From contig JAJFLZ010000022.1 of NCBI GenBank assembly GCA_021772435.1, positions 1 through 38,447 of the forward strand: a stretch of 38,447 nucleotides of DNA, written 5' to 3'. The position numbers and the translations under genes were made by a program. Shown piece after piece: positions 15,883 to 23,275 of the stretch. Source of the DNA: Chlamydiota bacterium (GTDB lineage Bacteria > Chlamydiota > Chlamydiia > Chlamydiales > JACKPQ01). The first letter of the stretch is position 1, and each line of letters starts with the position of its first letter. The notes beneath the pieces were generated by a model. The model did not search any database. It was given only the letters and a program-made list of their open reading frames with translations, and was not told where the DNA came from.

Positions 15883-15930
15883 GCGTCAACTCTCGTACAA
15901 ATTTTTCGTCCTCACTTCGGGTCGTATCTC
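15883..15930 (-). repeat. Possible degenerate copy of the GAGATAC hairpin repeat
   Basis: Read on the minus strand, this gap sequence has GAGATAC, then a GACGA, a short A/T hairpin, CGAGAG and GACGC in the same order as the three better copies at 20230-21044. The match is weaker and the stem is short. It fills part of the 190-bp gap between ttcA and the SEC-C gene, where no gene is seen. Confidence 0.35.
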
Positions 15931-16031
15931 TTGGATACTGCCCCTTGTTCGGCGCCATAAAATTTGAGAGGCCTCCTTCCCAAATTCCCGCATTTCGAAA
16001 TCGCTTTGGTATAAAAGGGAATTGTGATAAA

Positions 16032-16328
16032 ATGTTACGCATGAATAAAATTGGCCGTAATGATCCTTGTCCTTGTGGTTCAGGCAAAAAATATAAAAAA
16101 TGCTGTGCAAAAAAGGCTTTAGGCCCGCGGCAGGTGACCGTTCAAAAATCCGATGGAGATATCATGCAGCGTATGGGTAAAACCAAAGCGGCATTGAGCG
16201 GCGCATTTACGATTCCAGCTCAGCCTGATAATGCTAAATCCTTAAGTGATCGCGTCTCTTCTGGAGGGCAAGATATCAAAGCTGCCGAGGTTTTCAAAAA
16301 TGATGAAGACCAAAATTCAGAAACCTGA
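16032..16328 (+). CDS. SEC-C motif protein
   Basis: A 98-residue protein whose N-terminus is a SEC-C zinc-binding motif: [18 protein letters not shown], the CxC...CC pattern found at the SecA C-terminus and in many small proteins. The remainder is hydrophilic and unrecognised. Start 16032 (or ATG 16041) is chosen because the SEC-C motif begins directly after it; the open frame continues upstream to 15945 through repeat-like sequence with no homology. It ends 17 bp before tRNA-Thr. The SEC-C motif binds zinc and often mediates protein contact; the specific role here is unknown. Confidence 0.75.
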   Translation: MLRMNKIGRNDPCPCGSGKKYKKCCAKKALGPRQVTVQKSDGDIMQRMGKTKAALSGAFTIPAQPDNAKSLSDRVSSGGQDIKAAEVFKNDEDQNSET

Positions 16329-16345
16329 TAAGATTTGTAATCTAC

Positions 16346-16418
16346 GCTGGAGTAGCTCAATTGGTAGAGCACCCGACTTGTAATCGGACGGTTGAGGGTT
16401 CGATTCCTTTCTCCAGCA
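16346..16418 (+). tRNA. tRNA-Thr (anticodon TGT)
   Basis: A 73-nt cloverleaf: acceptor GCTGGAG/CTCCAGC with discriminator A, D-arm AGCTCAATTGGTAGAGC, anticodon loop CTTGTAA giving TGT, and T-arm GGTTCGATTCC. CCA is not encoded. It is followed 4 bp later by tRNA-Tyr. Confidence 0.94.
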
Positions 16419-16422
16419 TTTC

Positions 16423-16504
16423 GGGGGTGTCGCATAGTGGCAATTGCAAGGGACTGTAAATCCCTCGACTTCGGTCTCCGCCAGTTCGAGTCTGGCTGCC
16501 CCCA
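16423..16504 (+). tRNA. tRNA-Tyr (anticodon GTA)
   Basis: An 82-nt class II tRNA: acceptor GGGGGTG pairs with TGCCCCC, the anticodon loop contains GTA, a long variable arm (CTCGACTTCGGTCTCC) follows, then T-arm CAGTTCGAGTCTG. The Thr-Tyr order resembles common bacterial tRNA clusters; the usual downstream Gly and tuf are not present here. Confidence 0.93.
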
Positions 16505-16581
16505 TACAGTTTTTGTAAGCGAATCAATTTTTTGATTGTGTATAGGACTTTCGTTGCGCATAACAACAAAAGGAGAAGGAC

Positions 16582-17352
16582 GTGCTTAAAATTTTCTCTA
16601 TATTTATGTGTGGGCTTTGTTGTTTTTTAAATCTGCTTGGATACGCACAAGAAGCTAATCAAATAATCGAACAATCCTATTCTCAAACGGAATCAGAATT
16701 TAACCTCGAAAACCATAATAAAGAGTGTTTCGTAGGACATCTTTCTACAGATTCCATGGGGTGTTTAATTAATATCCCAAAAAATGCCTCAACTTTTCTC
16801 AGAAGCTGGATTTTTTACAATCGTAAGCCGACGTTCAGATGGTTTTCAGAAATTGATACGAGAGATTATCAATACTTTATTTGCGTTAGAAATCCTATGT
16901 ATAGACCGATTTCAGCTTATGATGAGATTTTGAAGCTACGGCCTGATGGTTTTCCTAGAATCACTCGAGAGACTGAATTTTACAAACAAAGGCAGAATGT
17001 TTGTGGCTCATTTCGACTCTTTCTAGACGAAGTGGACGGGAATTTTTACGACTCTCATTTATGTTATCAATGCGAGAGACTCTCAAAAAAGAGCCTTAAT
17101 TTAGCTGATGTAAGTTTTGTATTTTTATTTGAAAAGCTAAGCAAAGACATTAAGATTTTCTCATCACAATATGGGATAGATATTAAGAATAAACCTAAAA
17201 GAATGATGCCTTTCCATAAAAAATCTCAACTAAAACGTTTTATCGATGCGAATCCAGATATTCAGGAGAAGATTCGAAAGATTTGGGCCAAAGATTTTGA
17301 GTTTTATGAAGCTGCTAAAAAACGTCGAGAAGAAATTTTAGCATCGTTTTGA
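16582..17352 (+). CDS. Sulfotransferase-fold protein with signal peptide
   Basis: A 256-residue protein starting at GTG with a strong AGGAG seven bases upstream. Residues 1-22 form a signal peptide. IPKNAST (65-71) matches the 5'-phosphosulfate loop of Sulfotransfer_2-type enzymes, and RNPxxRxxSAY (103-113) matches the 3'-phosphate-binding motif; FLFEKLSKD fits the later core strand. Such enzymes move sulfate from PAPS to sugars or proteins. An exported bacterial version would act outside the cytoplasm where PAPS is absent, so either the leader is a membrane anchor or the protein works in the host (inference). The acceptor is unknown. It is preceded by tRNA-Tyr and stands alone. Confidence 0.72.
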   Translation: MLKIFSIFMCGLCCFLNLLGYAQEANQIIEQSYSQTESEFNLENHNKECFVGHLSTDSMGCLINIPKNASTFLRSWIFYNRKPTFRWFSEIDTRDYQYFICVRNPMYRPISAYDEILKLRPDGFPRITRETEFYKQRQNVCGSFRLFLDEVDGNFYDSHLCYQCERLSKKSLNLADVSFVFLFEKLSKDIKIFSSQYGIDIKNKPKRMMPFHKKSQLKRFIDANPDIQEKIRKIWAKDFEFYEAAKKRREEILASF

Positions 17353-17413
17353 CTGTTCGATGAGGTTTCCCTCAATATCAAATAATTGAATGGCACAGTT
17401 TTGGTTATCGCGG

Positions 17414-17469
17414 CGCAAAAAATCGCACAATCTGTCACCTAATCTGCTCTAAATCTAAACAATCAAAAC
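17414..17469 (-). repeat. Dispersed repeat R1, partial copy
   Basis: The reverse complement of this 56-bp stretch matches the 38.3-kb copy with two mismatches and the 20.3-kb copy almost as well. Only the left part of the element is present; the hairpin part is missing. It lies in the 200-bp gap between the sulfotransferase-like gene and the rRNA methyltransferase gene, where I see no other gene. Confidence 0.85.
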
Positions 17470-17551
17470 TTAGATTCAAAAGAAGAAAAAGAATGACCCA
17501 AATGATTTTTCTCATTCTCAAACACTTAGCATTTTGGTATCATTTACGGAA

Positions 17552-18625
17552 ATGCTAATTAATGATTTAACAACAGCTGGCGAAGGTGTAGGGACTATAG
17601 ACGGGCTCAAAGTGTTCGTTTTTGGAGCCTTGCCAGGAGAAGACGTTGAAGTTAAGATAGAAGAGCGTAAAAAACGCTACGCAAAGGCTAAGCTTAAAAA
17701 AATTGTCAAACCATCAAAAGAGCGCGTTAAACCCATTTGCCCTCATTTTGTCACGTGTGGCGGTTGTCAAATCATGCACCTTAGCTATCCATCGCAGTTA
17801 AAATGGAAGACTCAGCGTGTGAAGGGTGCCATAAAGCGTATTGGAGGCATTGAGACGGATGTTGCACCATGCGTAGCCTCGCCTAAAGAGCTGGGTTATA
17901 GAGCCAAAGTGCATTTGCATGATGGGGGCTTTTACAAGAGAAGTTCTCACCAAATTGTGCCGATCGATAAATGCTATATCCATAATCCTGTTGGCGAGAC
18001 AGCGCGTCAGGGTAATGATGCAAAAGATCTTATTGTAAGGACCTCAGTTGATTCAGGTGAGGTGATGCAGATTGTAGATGGCAAAGCTGACCGGAAAAGC
18101 ATCACTGAAATACTAGGCGATCTCAAATTCAAAATTCGGCCCAAGGATTTCTTTCAAATCAATCCATTGCAAGCTGTGAATTTGTACATAAAAGCTGTAG
18201 AATTAGCGCAGCTAACAGGAGTTGAAAAGGTGATCGATGCTTATTGTGGCGTGGGAGGCTTGGCTTTATTTGCAGCTAAAAAAGCCCATCACGTGCATGG
18301 AATCGAACTTGTATCAAGTGCCATTGCGAGCGCTAAGGAAAATGCCTTGATAAACGGTGTCACTAATGTGACATTTGAATGCAAAAAAGTTGAAAAACTC
18401 AAGGCCGATGTGATTTTTCTCAATCCGCCCAGGGGCGGTGTGCATCCAGAGGTCTTGCATCATTGCAGTGCCAGTCGCTTGATATATATCTCTTGTGATC
18501 CAGCAACTCTTGCTCGGGATTTAAAAATTCTAACTGAACGTTACACTATTTTAGAGGTTTGTCCTTTTGATCTATTTCCACAGACAACGCATGTGGAGAC
18601 TGTTGTAAGCCTAGCTCTGCGATAA
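17552..18625 (+). CDS. rlmD: RlmD-type 23S rRNA (uracil-5-)-methyltransferase
   Basis: A 357-residue class I SAM methyltransferase of the RumA/TrmA family. An N-terminal TRAM-like segment (residues 1-55) is followed by a 4Fe-4S motif (CPHFVTCGGCQ), the DFFQINPLQAV strand, a SAM loop (DAYCGVGGLALFAA), and NPPRGG plus the catalytic region (ISCDPATLARDL) near the C-terminus. It methylates U1939 or a related uridine of 23S rRNA in the best-known members. The start ATG at 17552 has an ACGGA box; an upstream in-frame TTG at 17534 is less likely. The 3' end overlaps the convergent hypothetical gene by 80 bp. Confidence 0.88.
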   Translation: MLINDLTTAGEGVGTIDGLKVFVFGALPGEDVEVKIEERKKRYAKAKLKKIVKPSKERVKPICPHFVTCGGCQIMHLSYPSQLKWKTQRVKGAIKRIGGIETDVAPCVASPKELGYRAKVHLHDGGFYKRSSHQIVPIDKCYIHNPVGETARQGNDAKDLIVRTSVDSGEVMQIVDGKADRKSITEILGDLKFKIRPKDFFQINPLQAVNLYIKAVELAQLTGVEKVIDAYCGVGGLALFAAKKAHHVHGIELVSSAIASAKENALINGVTNVTFECKKVEKLKADVIFLNPPRGGVHPEVLHHCSASRLIYISCDPATLARDLKILTERYTILEVCPFDLFPQTTHVETVVSLALR

Positions 18626-19100
18626 TTGAGTATCTTCCAAAGAGTGGCTTCTTAACCTTAGCTTTGAACGTGTGTAATGATTCGATTTCGTCTGTGTGAT
18701 TTTTTAATAGCTGTTCAATCCACGTTTCACCCTTTAGATGAACGATGTGCTGAATGATGTCTTCTAAAGGAAAAAAGTCATCGTGTGTCACCCATGGTGC
18801 TGTGACAAACAGTTTGATCAGTTGACCTTTTTTGTTGATCGAAGCTCCCACAATGTGATGAGAAATGCTTTGGTCTTCATCGGAGAAAAAAATATGAAAA
18901 TGGCCGAATTCTCCCGATCGATGCGAATGAAAAAATGTATGCAGGTTTGTTTCTGGAGATGGGGTTGTTTCTGTTTCTATGTCTGAAATTAAAGGCATAC
19001 AAGTCTGCGTCCTTTCTAGCTCAAAAGCGTTGAGAGGCCATTTTTGGATGGATATCATGATAAGAAGCAAGCCTGAGAAAATTAATACCGCACGTCTCAT
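18546..19100 (-). CDS. Exported hypothetical protein, DUF6969-like
   Basis: A 184-residue protein with an N-terminal hydrophobic leader (residues 4-19). The centre has a His-rich FHSHRSGEFGHFHIFF run followed by a TAPWVTHDDFFP stretch, which resembles DUF6969-type proteins as I recall them. No catalytic role is established. The C-terminal 27 codons overlap the 3' end of the convergent rlmD, an unusually long overlap. It is transcribed away from the repeat-protein gene at 19185. Confidence 0.6.
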   Translation of the reverse strand: MRRAVLIFSGLLLIMISIQKWPLNAFELERTQTCMPLISDIETETTPSPETNLHTFFHSHRSGEFGHFHIFFSDEDQSISHHIVGASINKKGQLIKLFVTAPWVTHDDFFPLEDIIQHIVHLKGETWIEQLLKNHTDEIESLHTFKAKVKKPLFGRYSIIAELGLQQSPHALSVEIDQKDKPLK

Positions 19101-19184
19101 TTAATAAAATAAATATAAAAATATTTGAAAAGTCAAGCGATTTGTTTTAAAAGAAAATATAGGTTTAAAAAAAGAGGGGGATCA

Positions 19185-20108
19185 ATGAAACGATTCAATT
19201 TTCAGTCTGCAATTGCAGCAGGATTTATCGCCACGGTTGTCATGACAATTTTTATGGCATTTTTTGATATGAACATCATGAAAATGCTTGGCATGGCAAT
19301 GGGTAAGACTGGAGGCATGGCTTATGTCTTTGGTGGTATTGTACATCTCATTATCGGTTTAATTTACGGCTTGATCTACGGTTTGATTATTCAGCCGATT
19401 TTTGGAGGATTGCCAGGCTTTATCTCAGGATCGATTTATGGCGTTATCATCTTTGTAATTGCCTTGATTTTCACTCCGACATTCATGAAAACGCTGCACA
19501 GCTGGAGCGGAGAAAATCCAAAAATGAAAATGTCAGCGACGCATTATCACACAGCGTATCACTGCTCTCCGTGCCAAATGCAGCAGTACAGCCAATATGG
19601 ACAAGATCAAGCAGATCAATATCGTCAAGGCACGCAACAAGGCCAGCCACAAGTTGATCAATACGGCCGTCCTGTCCAACCAAATCAACCACAAGTCGAC
19701 CAATATGGCCGTCCTGTCCAACCTAGCCAGCCGCAAGTTGATCAATACGGTCGTCCAGTACAACCAAATCAATCACAAGTTGATCAATATGGCCGTCCAG
19801 TGCAACCTAGTCAGCCGCAAGTTGATCAATACGGTCGTCCCGTGCAGCCAAATCAACCACAATACGATCAATACGGCCGTCCTGTAGATCCAGGCCATCA
19901 AGCCCCGTCGCAGCCTGGTCAAGCGATGCAGGAAAAAGGCTACGGATACAACCAGCAGAACCACCAAGGTGTGAAACATCCTTGCGCGCACAAAAAAGCT
20001 GGACTACCAGCATGGCTTTGGGTGCTATTTAACCATCTCGTTTATGGTTTTGTTCTCGGTATTTTCTACAGACCTAGAAAAGCCGACTCTGATAAGCAAG
20101 AACAATAG
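19185..20108 (+). CDS. Membrane protein with six 14-residue Gln/Pro repeats
   Basis: A 307-residue protein. Residues about 8-105 hold several hydrophobic segments rich in Gly/Ile (including IYGLIYGLIIQPIFGG), then a His/Cys-containing linker, then six tandem 14-residue repeats of the form QVDQYGRPVQPxQP (about 156-239), and a last hydrophobic segment near 275-297 followed by a basic tail. The repeat region would be an extended hydrophilic loop on one side of the membrane. Start 19185 has a strong AGAGGGGG box, while the in-frame Met at 19125 does not. The gene ends at a clear terminator. Function is unknown; a surface-exposed or scaffold role is a guess. Confidence 0.75.
   Translation: MKRFNFQSAIAAGFIATVVMTIFMAFFDMNIMKMLGMAMGKTGGMAYVFGGIVHLIIGLIYGLIYGLIIQPIFGGLPGFISGSIYGVIIFVIALIFTPTFMKTLHSWSGENPKMKMSATHYHTAYHCSPCQMQQYSQYGQDQADQYRQGTQQGQPQVDQYGRPVQPNQPQVDQYGRPVQPSQPQVDQYGRPVQPNQSQVDQYGRPVQPSQPQVDQYGRPVQPNQPQYDQYGRPVDPGHQAPSQPGQAMQEKGYGYNQQNHQGVKHPCAHKKAGLPAWLWVLFNHLVYGFVLGIFYRPRKADSDKQEQ
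19650..19901 (+). repeat. Six tandem 42-bp coding repeats
   Basis: Six in-frame 42-bp units encode the QVDQYGRPVQPxQP repeat. Units alternate between an Asn and a Ser variant (PNQP, PSQP), which suggests a duplicated 84-bp double unit. The last unit is degenerate. Such arrays change copy number easily by slippage. Confidence 0.95.
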
Positions 20109-20140
20109 CGCAATCGAAAATAGAGCAAAAAATGTCTTAA

Positions 20141-20170
20141 GCGCCCGTTTATAGCGGGCGCTTTTTTTTT
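20141..20170 (+). terminator. Intrinsic terminator of the repeat-protein gene
   Basis: A perfect 7-bp GC stem (GCGCCCG/CGGGCGC) with loop TTTATAG, followed directly by nine T residues, 32 bp after the stop codon. Confidence 0.93.
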
Positions 20171-20229
20171 AAAGCTTTGGCAAAATAAGAACTTGGTAAC
20201 TGACCTTACGCACGGAGGTGGATTTAGAC

Positions 20230-20312
20230 GCGTAAGCGAAGGTGCCGAGATACAAAGAAGCCGACGAGTTAAACTCCAAGGAGTTTAGCGAGGAGGGTGA
20301 TGCAGTAGATTG
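20230..20312 (+). repeat. GAGATAC hairpin repeat, copy i
   Basis: Conserved blocks GAGATACAA, GACGAG, GCGAGGAG and GTAGATTG surround a perfect 8-bp stem (20270-20277 with 20280-20287). The stem sequence (TAAACTCC) differs from the other copies but pairing is kept. Confidence 0.75.
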
Positions 20313-20321
20313 GTGCCTGCT

Positions 20322-20486
20322 AACCTGAACTCTGGGTTTTGATTGTTTAGATTCAGAGCAGATTAGGTGACAAGTTGTGCCATTTTTTGCGATTCTATAG
20401 CCAAAAGCTATAGATGAGCACAAAAAGGGTGCAAGATGGCGGCTAAGATGCCTGAAGATGAATGATATAAACCCAGAGTTCGGGTT
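20322..20486 (+). repeat. Dispersed repeat R1, complete copy
   Basis: A 165-bp unit with 18-bp terminal inverted repeats (20322-20339 and 20469-20486, 17 of 18 bases) and a central hairpin TCTATAGC/GCTATAGA (about 20394-20414) enclosed in a longer imperfect stem. Copies occur at 38308 onward (same orientation) and, partially, at 17414-17469 (inverted). Confidence 0.85.
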
Positions 20487-20659
20487 GCTAGCTCCGCAGA
20501 TGAATTCAAATATGTGCGTAAGGTCAGTTGGTAAAGAGTCAATCATCATGCCGGAAACAGTAGAAGATATCAGCGTCATTCACATTGTTTTTCGTGAAGG
20601 GCTTAGCCATGATCTTGCTGGTATATTAACTCAGGCTTGCCCCCTATCCTCGCTCAGGC

Positions 20660-20743
20660 GCGCAAGCAAAAATAGGTGAGATACAAGCTGAGTGACGAGG
20701 CAAGGTGGTTTCACCTTGCCGAGGAGAGAAGCGCCGTAGATTG
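20660..20743 (+). repeat. GAGATAC hairpin repeat, copy ii
   Basis: Same block order as copy i, with a perfect 9-bp stem GGCAAGGTG/CACCTTGCC (20699-20707 with 20712-20720) and a GTTT loop. Confidence 0.78.
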
Positions 20744-20783
20744 CCTGTTTTTGCACGCGAATGAGTGAGCGTGCCGTAAAAAG

Positions 20784-20838
20784 AGCTCCATTGTAAACTT
20801 CTTTTTTTAACTACTTTAAGGAGTTTGACCATGGAGCT
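20784..20838 (+). promoter_or_regulatory. Hairpin sequestering a transposase-like start codon
   Basis: 20784-20798 pairs with 20823-20838 (AGCTCCAT with ATGGAGCT plus a flanking stretch). The ATG at 20831 lies within the right arm, and the AAGGAG ends at its edge. Readthrough transcripts would hide the start, as insertion sequences do to block expression from outside promoters. Confidence 0.5.
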
Positions 20839-20884
20839 ACAAATCATTGCTTTCTATTTTTTTGCAGACGAGGTTTTAAAATAG
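20831..20884 (+). pseudogene. Truncated transposase N-terminus (17 codons)
   Basis: An ATG with a strong AAGGAG seven bases upstream starts a 17-residue ORF (MELQIIAFYFFADEVLK) that ends at TAG. From memory this resembles the first residues of DDE transposases found in environmental chlamydiae (IS4/IS982-like); I cannot confirm by search. The rest of the gene is absent, so it is a fragment within the decayed IS-like unit. Confidence 0.4.
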
Positions 20885-20963
20885 AATCGTTTAACTGAAG
20901 CTCTTCCTGTTTATATTATCGTATAGCATTAGTCTTATTGCCAATTAGGCTGGCTGCAATACA

Positions 20964-21044
20964 CGATCTACGGCGCTGCTCTCCTTATCAAGGTGAATCC
21001 ACCTTGATTCGTCGCTTAGCTTGTATCTCGCGCATTTCGCTTAA
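20964..21044 (-). repeat. GAGATAC hairpin repeat, copy iii
   Basis: Minus-strand copy with the stem ATCAAGGTG/CACCTTGAT (20987-20995 with 21000-21008). Relative to copy ii the two outer pairs change from G-C/G-C to A-T/T-A type with pairing kept, i.e. compensatory changes. Flanking blocks are conserved. Confidence 0.78.
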
Positions 21045-21183
21045 GCCTTCTTGGCAAGATAGGGGGCAAGTTGAGTTATTAATAAAATATACTTTAGTAA
21101 AGGTTAAGGAGGTCAAAGCCGTAAACGACTTATCGCAAAACCACGTGTGTTTATCTTAATTATAGGTTATAGTCGTTCGTACT

Positions 21184-22584
21184 ATGTTCTATGTCTTATG
21201 CCTGGTTTATTTTTTATTTGTCGTGATGCTCGGAGTTTTTGGAAGCAAGCGAGTAAAAACTGTCGACGATTATCTTGTGGCTAATCGAAAACTTCCTTCT
21301 TGGATTCTTTTGCCGACGATTGTGGCTACGTGGTACGGGGCAGGCTCGTGTATGGGGGTTGCTGGCGCCGTTTACTCGGAAGGGGCTTTAAGCGTTTTGG
21401 CTGACCCATTTGGCTGCAGTTTAGCTCTTTTGATTGCGGGGCTTTTTTACGCTGGTCCTCTGCGTCGATTAAAATTGCGTACAATCTCAGACGTTATTGG
21501 TAAAGCATATGGAAAGAAAAGTGAGATTTTTGCCTCCTCTGCATGTCTGCCATTTTATATTGGCACCTTAGCAGCTCAGATGGTAGCTATCGGTTATTTG
21601 TGTCATATTGTGACTGATTTGCCGATCACGCTTGGAATTTGCATTGGGTCGCTCATCGTGCTTACCTACACCATGTGGGGTGGGATGTGGGCGGTGTCGG
21701 TAACGGATGTCTTTCAACTCCTATTTTTAACTGCGGGTCTTTTTGTGATTTTTTTCAAAATGCCATCGCCTGAAAATGTCGTGGCAGAACTAAAAACATT
21801 ATTGCCATGCAAGGCCAATTTTGGCTTATCTTATATCGGTCAAATCCTGATGACAGGGCTGGGTGCCATTATGGGCCAAGACCTCATCCAGCGGTTCTTA
21901 TCTGCAAAAAACGCAAGTGCAGCCAAAAAATCGAGTATCTATGCAAGTGTTATCTATCTAGCACTTGGTTTAATTCCTCTTATGATTGGGCTTTCTGGAC
22001 GAGGCGTTTTGCCTGGTTTAGATCTGCCAGAGCTTCTTTTGCCAAGCCTTGCACAGAAACTTTTATCGCCTCTGGGTTTTTCCATTTTTGCTATCGGAAT
22101 ACTCTCTGCTGTTATGAGCACAGCGGACAGTTATTTGCTAGCTGGCACAGCAATCTTTACTCAAAATATTCTCTTTCCTCTATTGCGTATTTCCGAGAAA
22201 AACAAACTCAAAGTCATGCGGCTCTCGAATATATTTCTTACCATTTGTGCTTTTTGCTTAGCGCTATACGCTCAGCGTATTTTTGATCTCATGGTGCATT
22301 CTGGAGCCTTATTATTTGTGGCTGTTTTTGTTCCTGTGACCTTGGCGCTTTATCTGAAGCAGCCATCGCAAAGAGGTGGTGCCATGTCGATGGCAGCGGG
22401 TACACTGAGTTGGCTTGTGTATTTGGGACTATGGGCCATTTGGGGCACGGCGAGCCTAACCGATGCTCTATACGCCGCAGCGATCTGCGGCGTTGTTTGT
22501 AGTTTTGGCGGCTACCTCATTTGGTGCCGTAAATCCGATCGCCAGCATCACCCAATCCAGGTAAAATATAGCCAATCTCGTTAA
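21184..22584 (+). CDS. Sodium:solute symporter family protein (second copy)
   Basis: A 466-residue inner-membrane protein with about 12-13 hydrophobic segments, of the SSS/SLC5 family: an N-terminal [14 protein letters not shown] motif, [16 protein letters not shown], the [14 protein letters not shown] segment and [17 protein letters not shown] near residue 315. It is only distantly similar to the PutP-like protein at 13677-15113, so a different substrate (amino acid, pantothenate or another organic solute) is likely. There is no clear Shine-Dalgarno before ATG 21184. Its 3' end overlaps the convergent upp gene by 68 bp. It begins right after the repeat-rich kilobase. Confidence 0.86.
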   Translation: MFYVLCLVYFLFVVMLGVFGSKRVKTVDDYLVANRKLPSWILLPTIVATWYGAGSCMGVAGAVYSEGALSVLADPFGCSLALLIAGLFYAGPLRRLKLRTISDVIGKAYGKKSEIFASSACLPFYIGTLAAQMVAIGYLCHIVTDLPITLGICIGSLIVLTYTMWGGMWAVSVTDVFQLLFLTAGLFVIFFKMPSPENVVAELKTLLPCKANFGLSYIGQILMTGLGAIMGQDLIQRFLSAKNASAAKKSSIYASVIYLALGLIPLMIGLSGRGVLPGLDLPELLLPSLAQKLLSPLGFSIFAIGILSAVMSTADSYLLAGTAIFTQNILFPLLRISEKNKLKVMRLSNIFLTICAFCLALYAQRIFDLMVHSGALLFVAVFVPVTLALYLKQPSQRGGAMSMAAGTLSWLVYLGLWAIWGTASLTDALYAAAICGVVCSFGGYLIWCRKSDRQHHPIQVKYSQSR

Positions 22585-23191
22585 GTCTTTCATCGATGGC
22601 ACAAACGTAGACTGGCACATCTGGATGAGCCTTGGCAAATCTTGACAATCCTTCAGGTGCAGCAACTAGCGCTCCGAACTTAATCGAGCGAGGACCTTGC
22701 TCTTTAATCATATCAATGGCAGCTATCGCTGTGCCTGCGGTAGCTAGCATTGGATCCATCACGATCACATCTCGCTTTTCGATATCTTTTGGCAATTTAA
22801 AATAGTACTTAATAGGCTGCAACGTGTCATGATCGCGCTGCAAGCCCACAAAACCGACCCTTGCTGAAGGGATAAAGCTGCGCATACCATCTAAAAAGCC
22901 ATTTCCAGCTCGCATAATAGAGATCAAGCAAAGTTTCTTCCCATCGATTGTTGGAGCCCTCATTACCTGCAATGGCGTCTCAATCTGGGTAGTTGTTTGT
23001 GGCAAATCGCGTGTCATCTCGTAGCAAAGTGCCATGCCAACCTCCGAAATCAGCTTCTGAAACTCACAGACGCTCGTACTTTTCTTTCGCATCAACGTGA
23101 GCTTGTGTTGGATGAGGGGATGGTCAAGTGTTGTCACATTTTGACAAAAAGCAGTACTCATTACACATAATATTAGCAAAAATTTCATCAT
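22517..23191 (-). CDS. upp: Uracil phosphoribosyltransferase with apparent signal peptide
   Basis: A 224-residue UPRT that makes UMP from uracil and [16 protein letters not shown] begins the family homology near residue 24. The PRPP loop [11 protein letters not shown] (145-155) and the uracil-binding [16 protein letters not shown] (208-223) are intact, so it should be active. Unusually, about 17 extra residues precede the domain and look like a cleavable signal peptide (Lys, [12 protein letters not shown]). A strong AGGAG seven bases upstream of ATG 23191 supports this long start; the alternative inner Met at residue 11 has no ribosome-binding site. It may be exported to the periplasm or beyond, or the segment may be a membrane tether. 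Confidence 0.9.
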   Translation of the reverse strand: MMKFLLILCVMSTAFCQNVTTLDHPLIQHKLTLMRKKSTSVCEFQKLISEVGMALCYEMTRDLPQTTTQIETPLQVMRAPTIDGKKLCLISIMRAGNGFLDGMRSFIPSARVGFVGLQRDHDTLQPIKYYFKLPKDIEKRDVIVMDPMLATAGTAIAAIDMIKEQGPRSIKFGALVAAPEGLSRFAKAHPDVPVYVCAIDERLNEIGYILPGLGDAGDRIYGTK

Positions 23192-23198
23192 TGCAAAT

Positions 23199-23203
23199 CT
23201 CCT
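23199..23203 (-). promoter_or_regulatory. Ribosome-binding site deciding the upp start
   Basis: AGGAG on the minus strand, 7 nt before the ATG at 23191. It favours translation of the signal-peptide-like leader rather than an internal start at residue 11. Confidence 0.75.
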
Positions 23204-23275
23204 GGATTAAGTTATTTAGCGTGGCAGAGTACATAAGGCTAGCTAGCAATGCAAGTATTATGTTAATTTTAAATT

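Larger units (their letters stand above)
20198..20529. mobile_element. Nested inverted-repeat element (outer 16-bp arms)
   Basis: Outer arms 20198-20213 and 20514-20529 are perfect 16-bp inverted copies (AACTGACCTTACGCAC). Inside lie one copy of the GAGATAC hairpin repeat (20230-20312) and a second complete inverted-repeat element (20322-20486). The arrangement looks like one mobile element inserted in another. No credible protein is encoded. Confidence 0.7.
20627..21078. mobile_element. Decayed IS-like unit bounded by long inverted repeats
   Basis: Terminal arms 20627-20648 and 21058-21078 are inverted copies (TAACTCA...CTTGCCCCCTATC). Further inward each arm carries a GAGATAC hairpin repeat in opposite orientation, so the long arms are about 120 bp. 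The middle (20780-20940) contains a ribosome-binding site and a 17-codon ORF resembling a transposase N-terminus. It looks like an internally deleted insertion sequence. Confidence 0.55.

Noticed and set aside
15863-16110. Minus-strand ORFs over the ttcA to SEC-C gap
   Set aside because: They run through repeat-like sequence and into the SEC-C gene antisense, and no start signal or family match is apparent.
19533-20013. Open frames in other phases across the 42-bp repeat region
   Set aside because: The repeat unit length (42, divisible by 3) keeps every frame open, so these are artefacts of the repeat; only the frame with membrane segments at both ends is real.
20458-20679. 73-codon plus-strand open frame in the repeat-rich kilobase
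   Set aside because: It crosses the boundaries of the R1 element and the outer inverted repeat and has no ribosome-binding site, so it is a chance frame.
20230-21044. Possible CRISPR array because of repeated hairpin motifs
   Set aside because: Only three copies in mixed orientation, irregular spacing, no spacers of uniform length and no cas genes in the window.
22471-22490. Perfect GC hairpin followed by a T-containing tract
   Set aside because: It lies inside the symporter coding sequence about 100 bp before its stop and the T-tract is interrupted, so a terminator role is unlikely.
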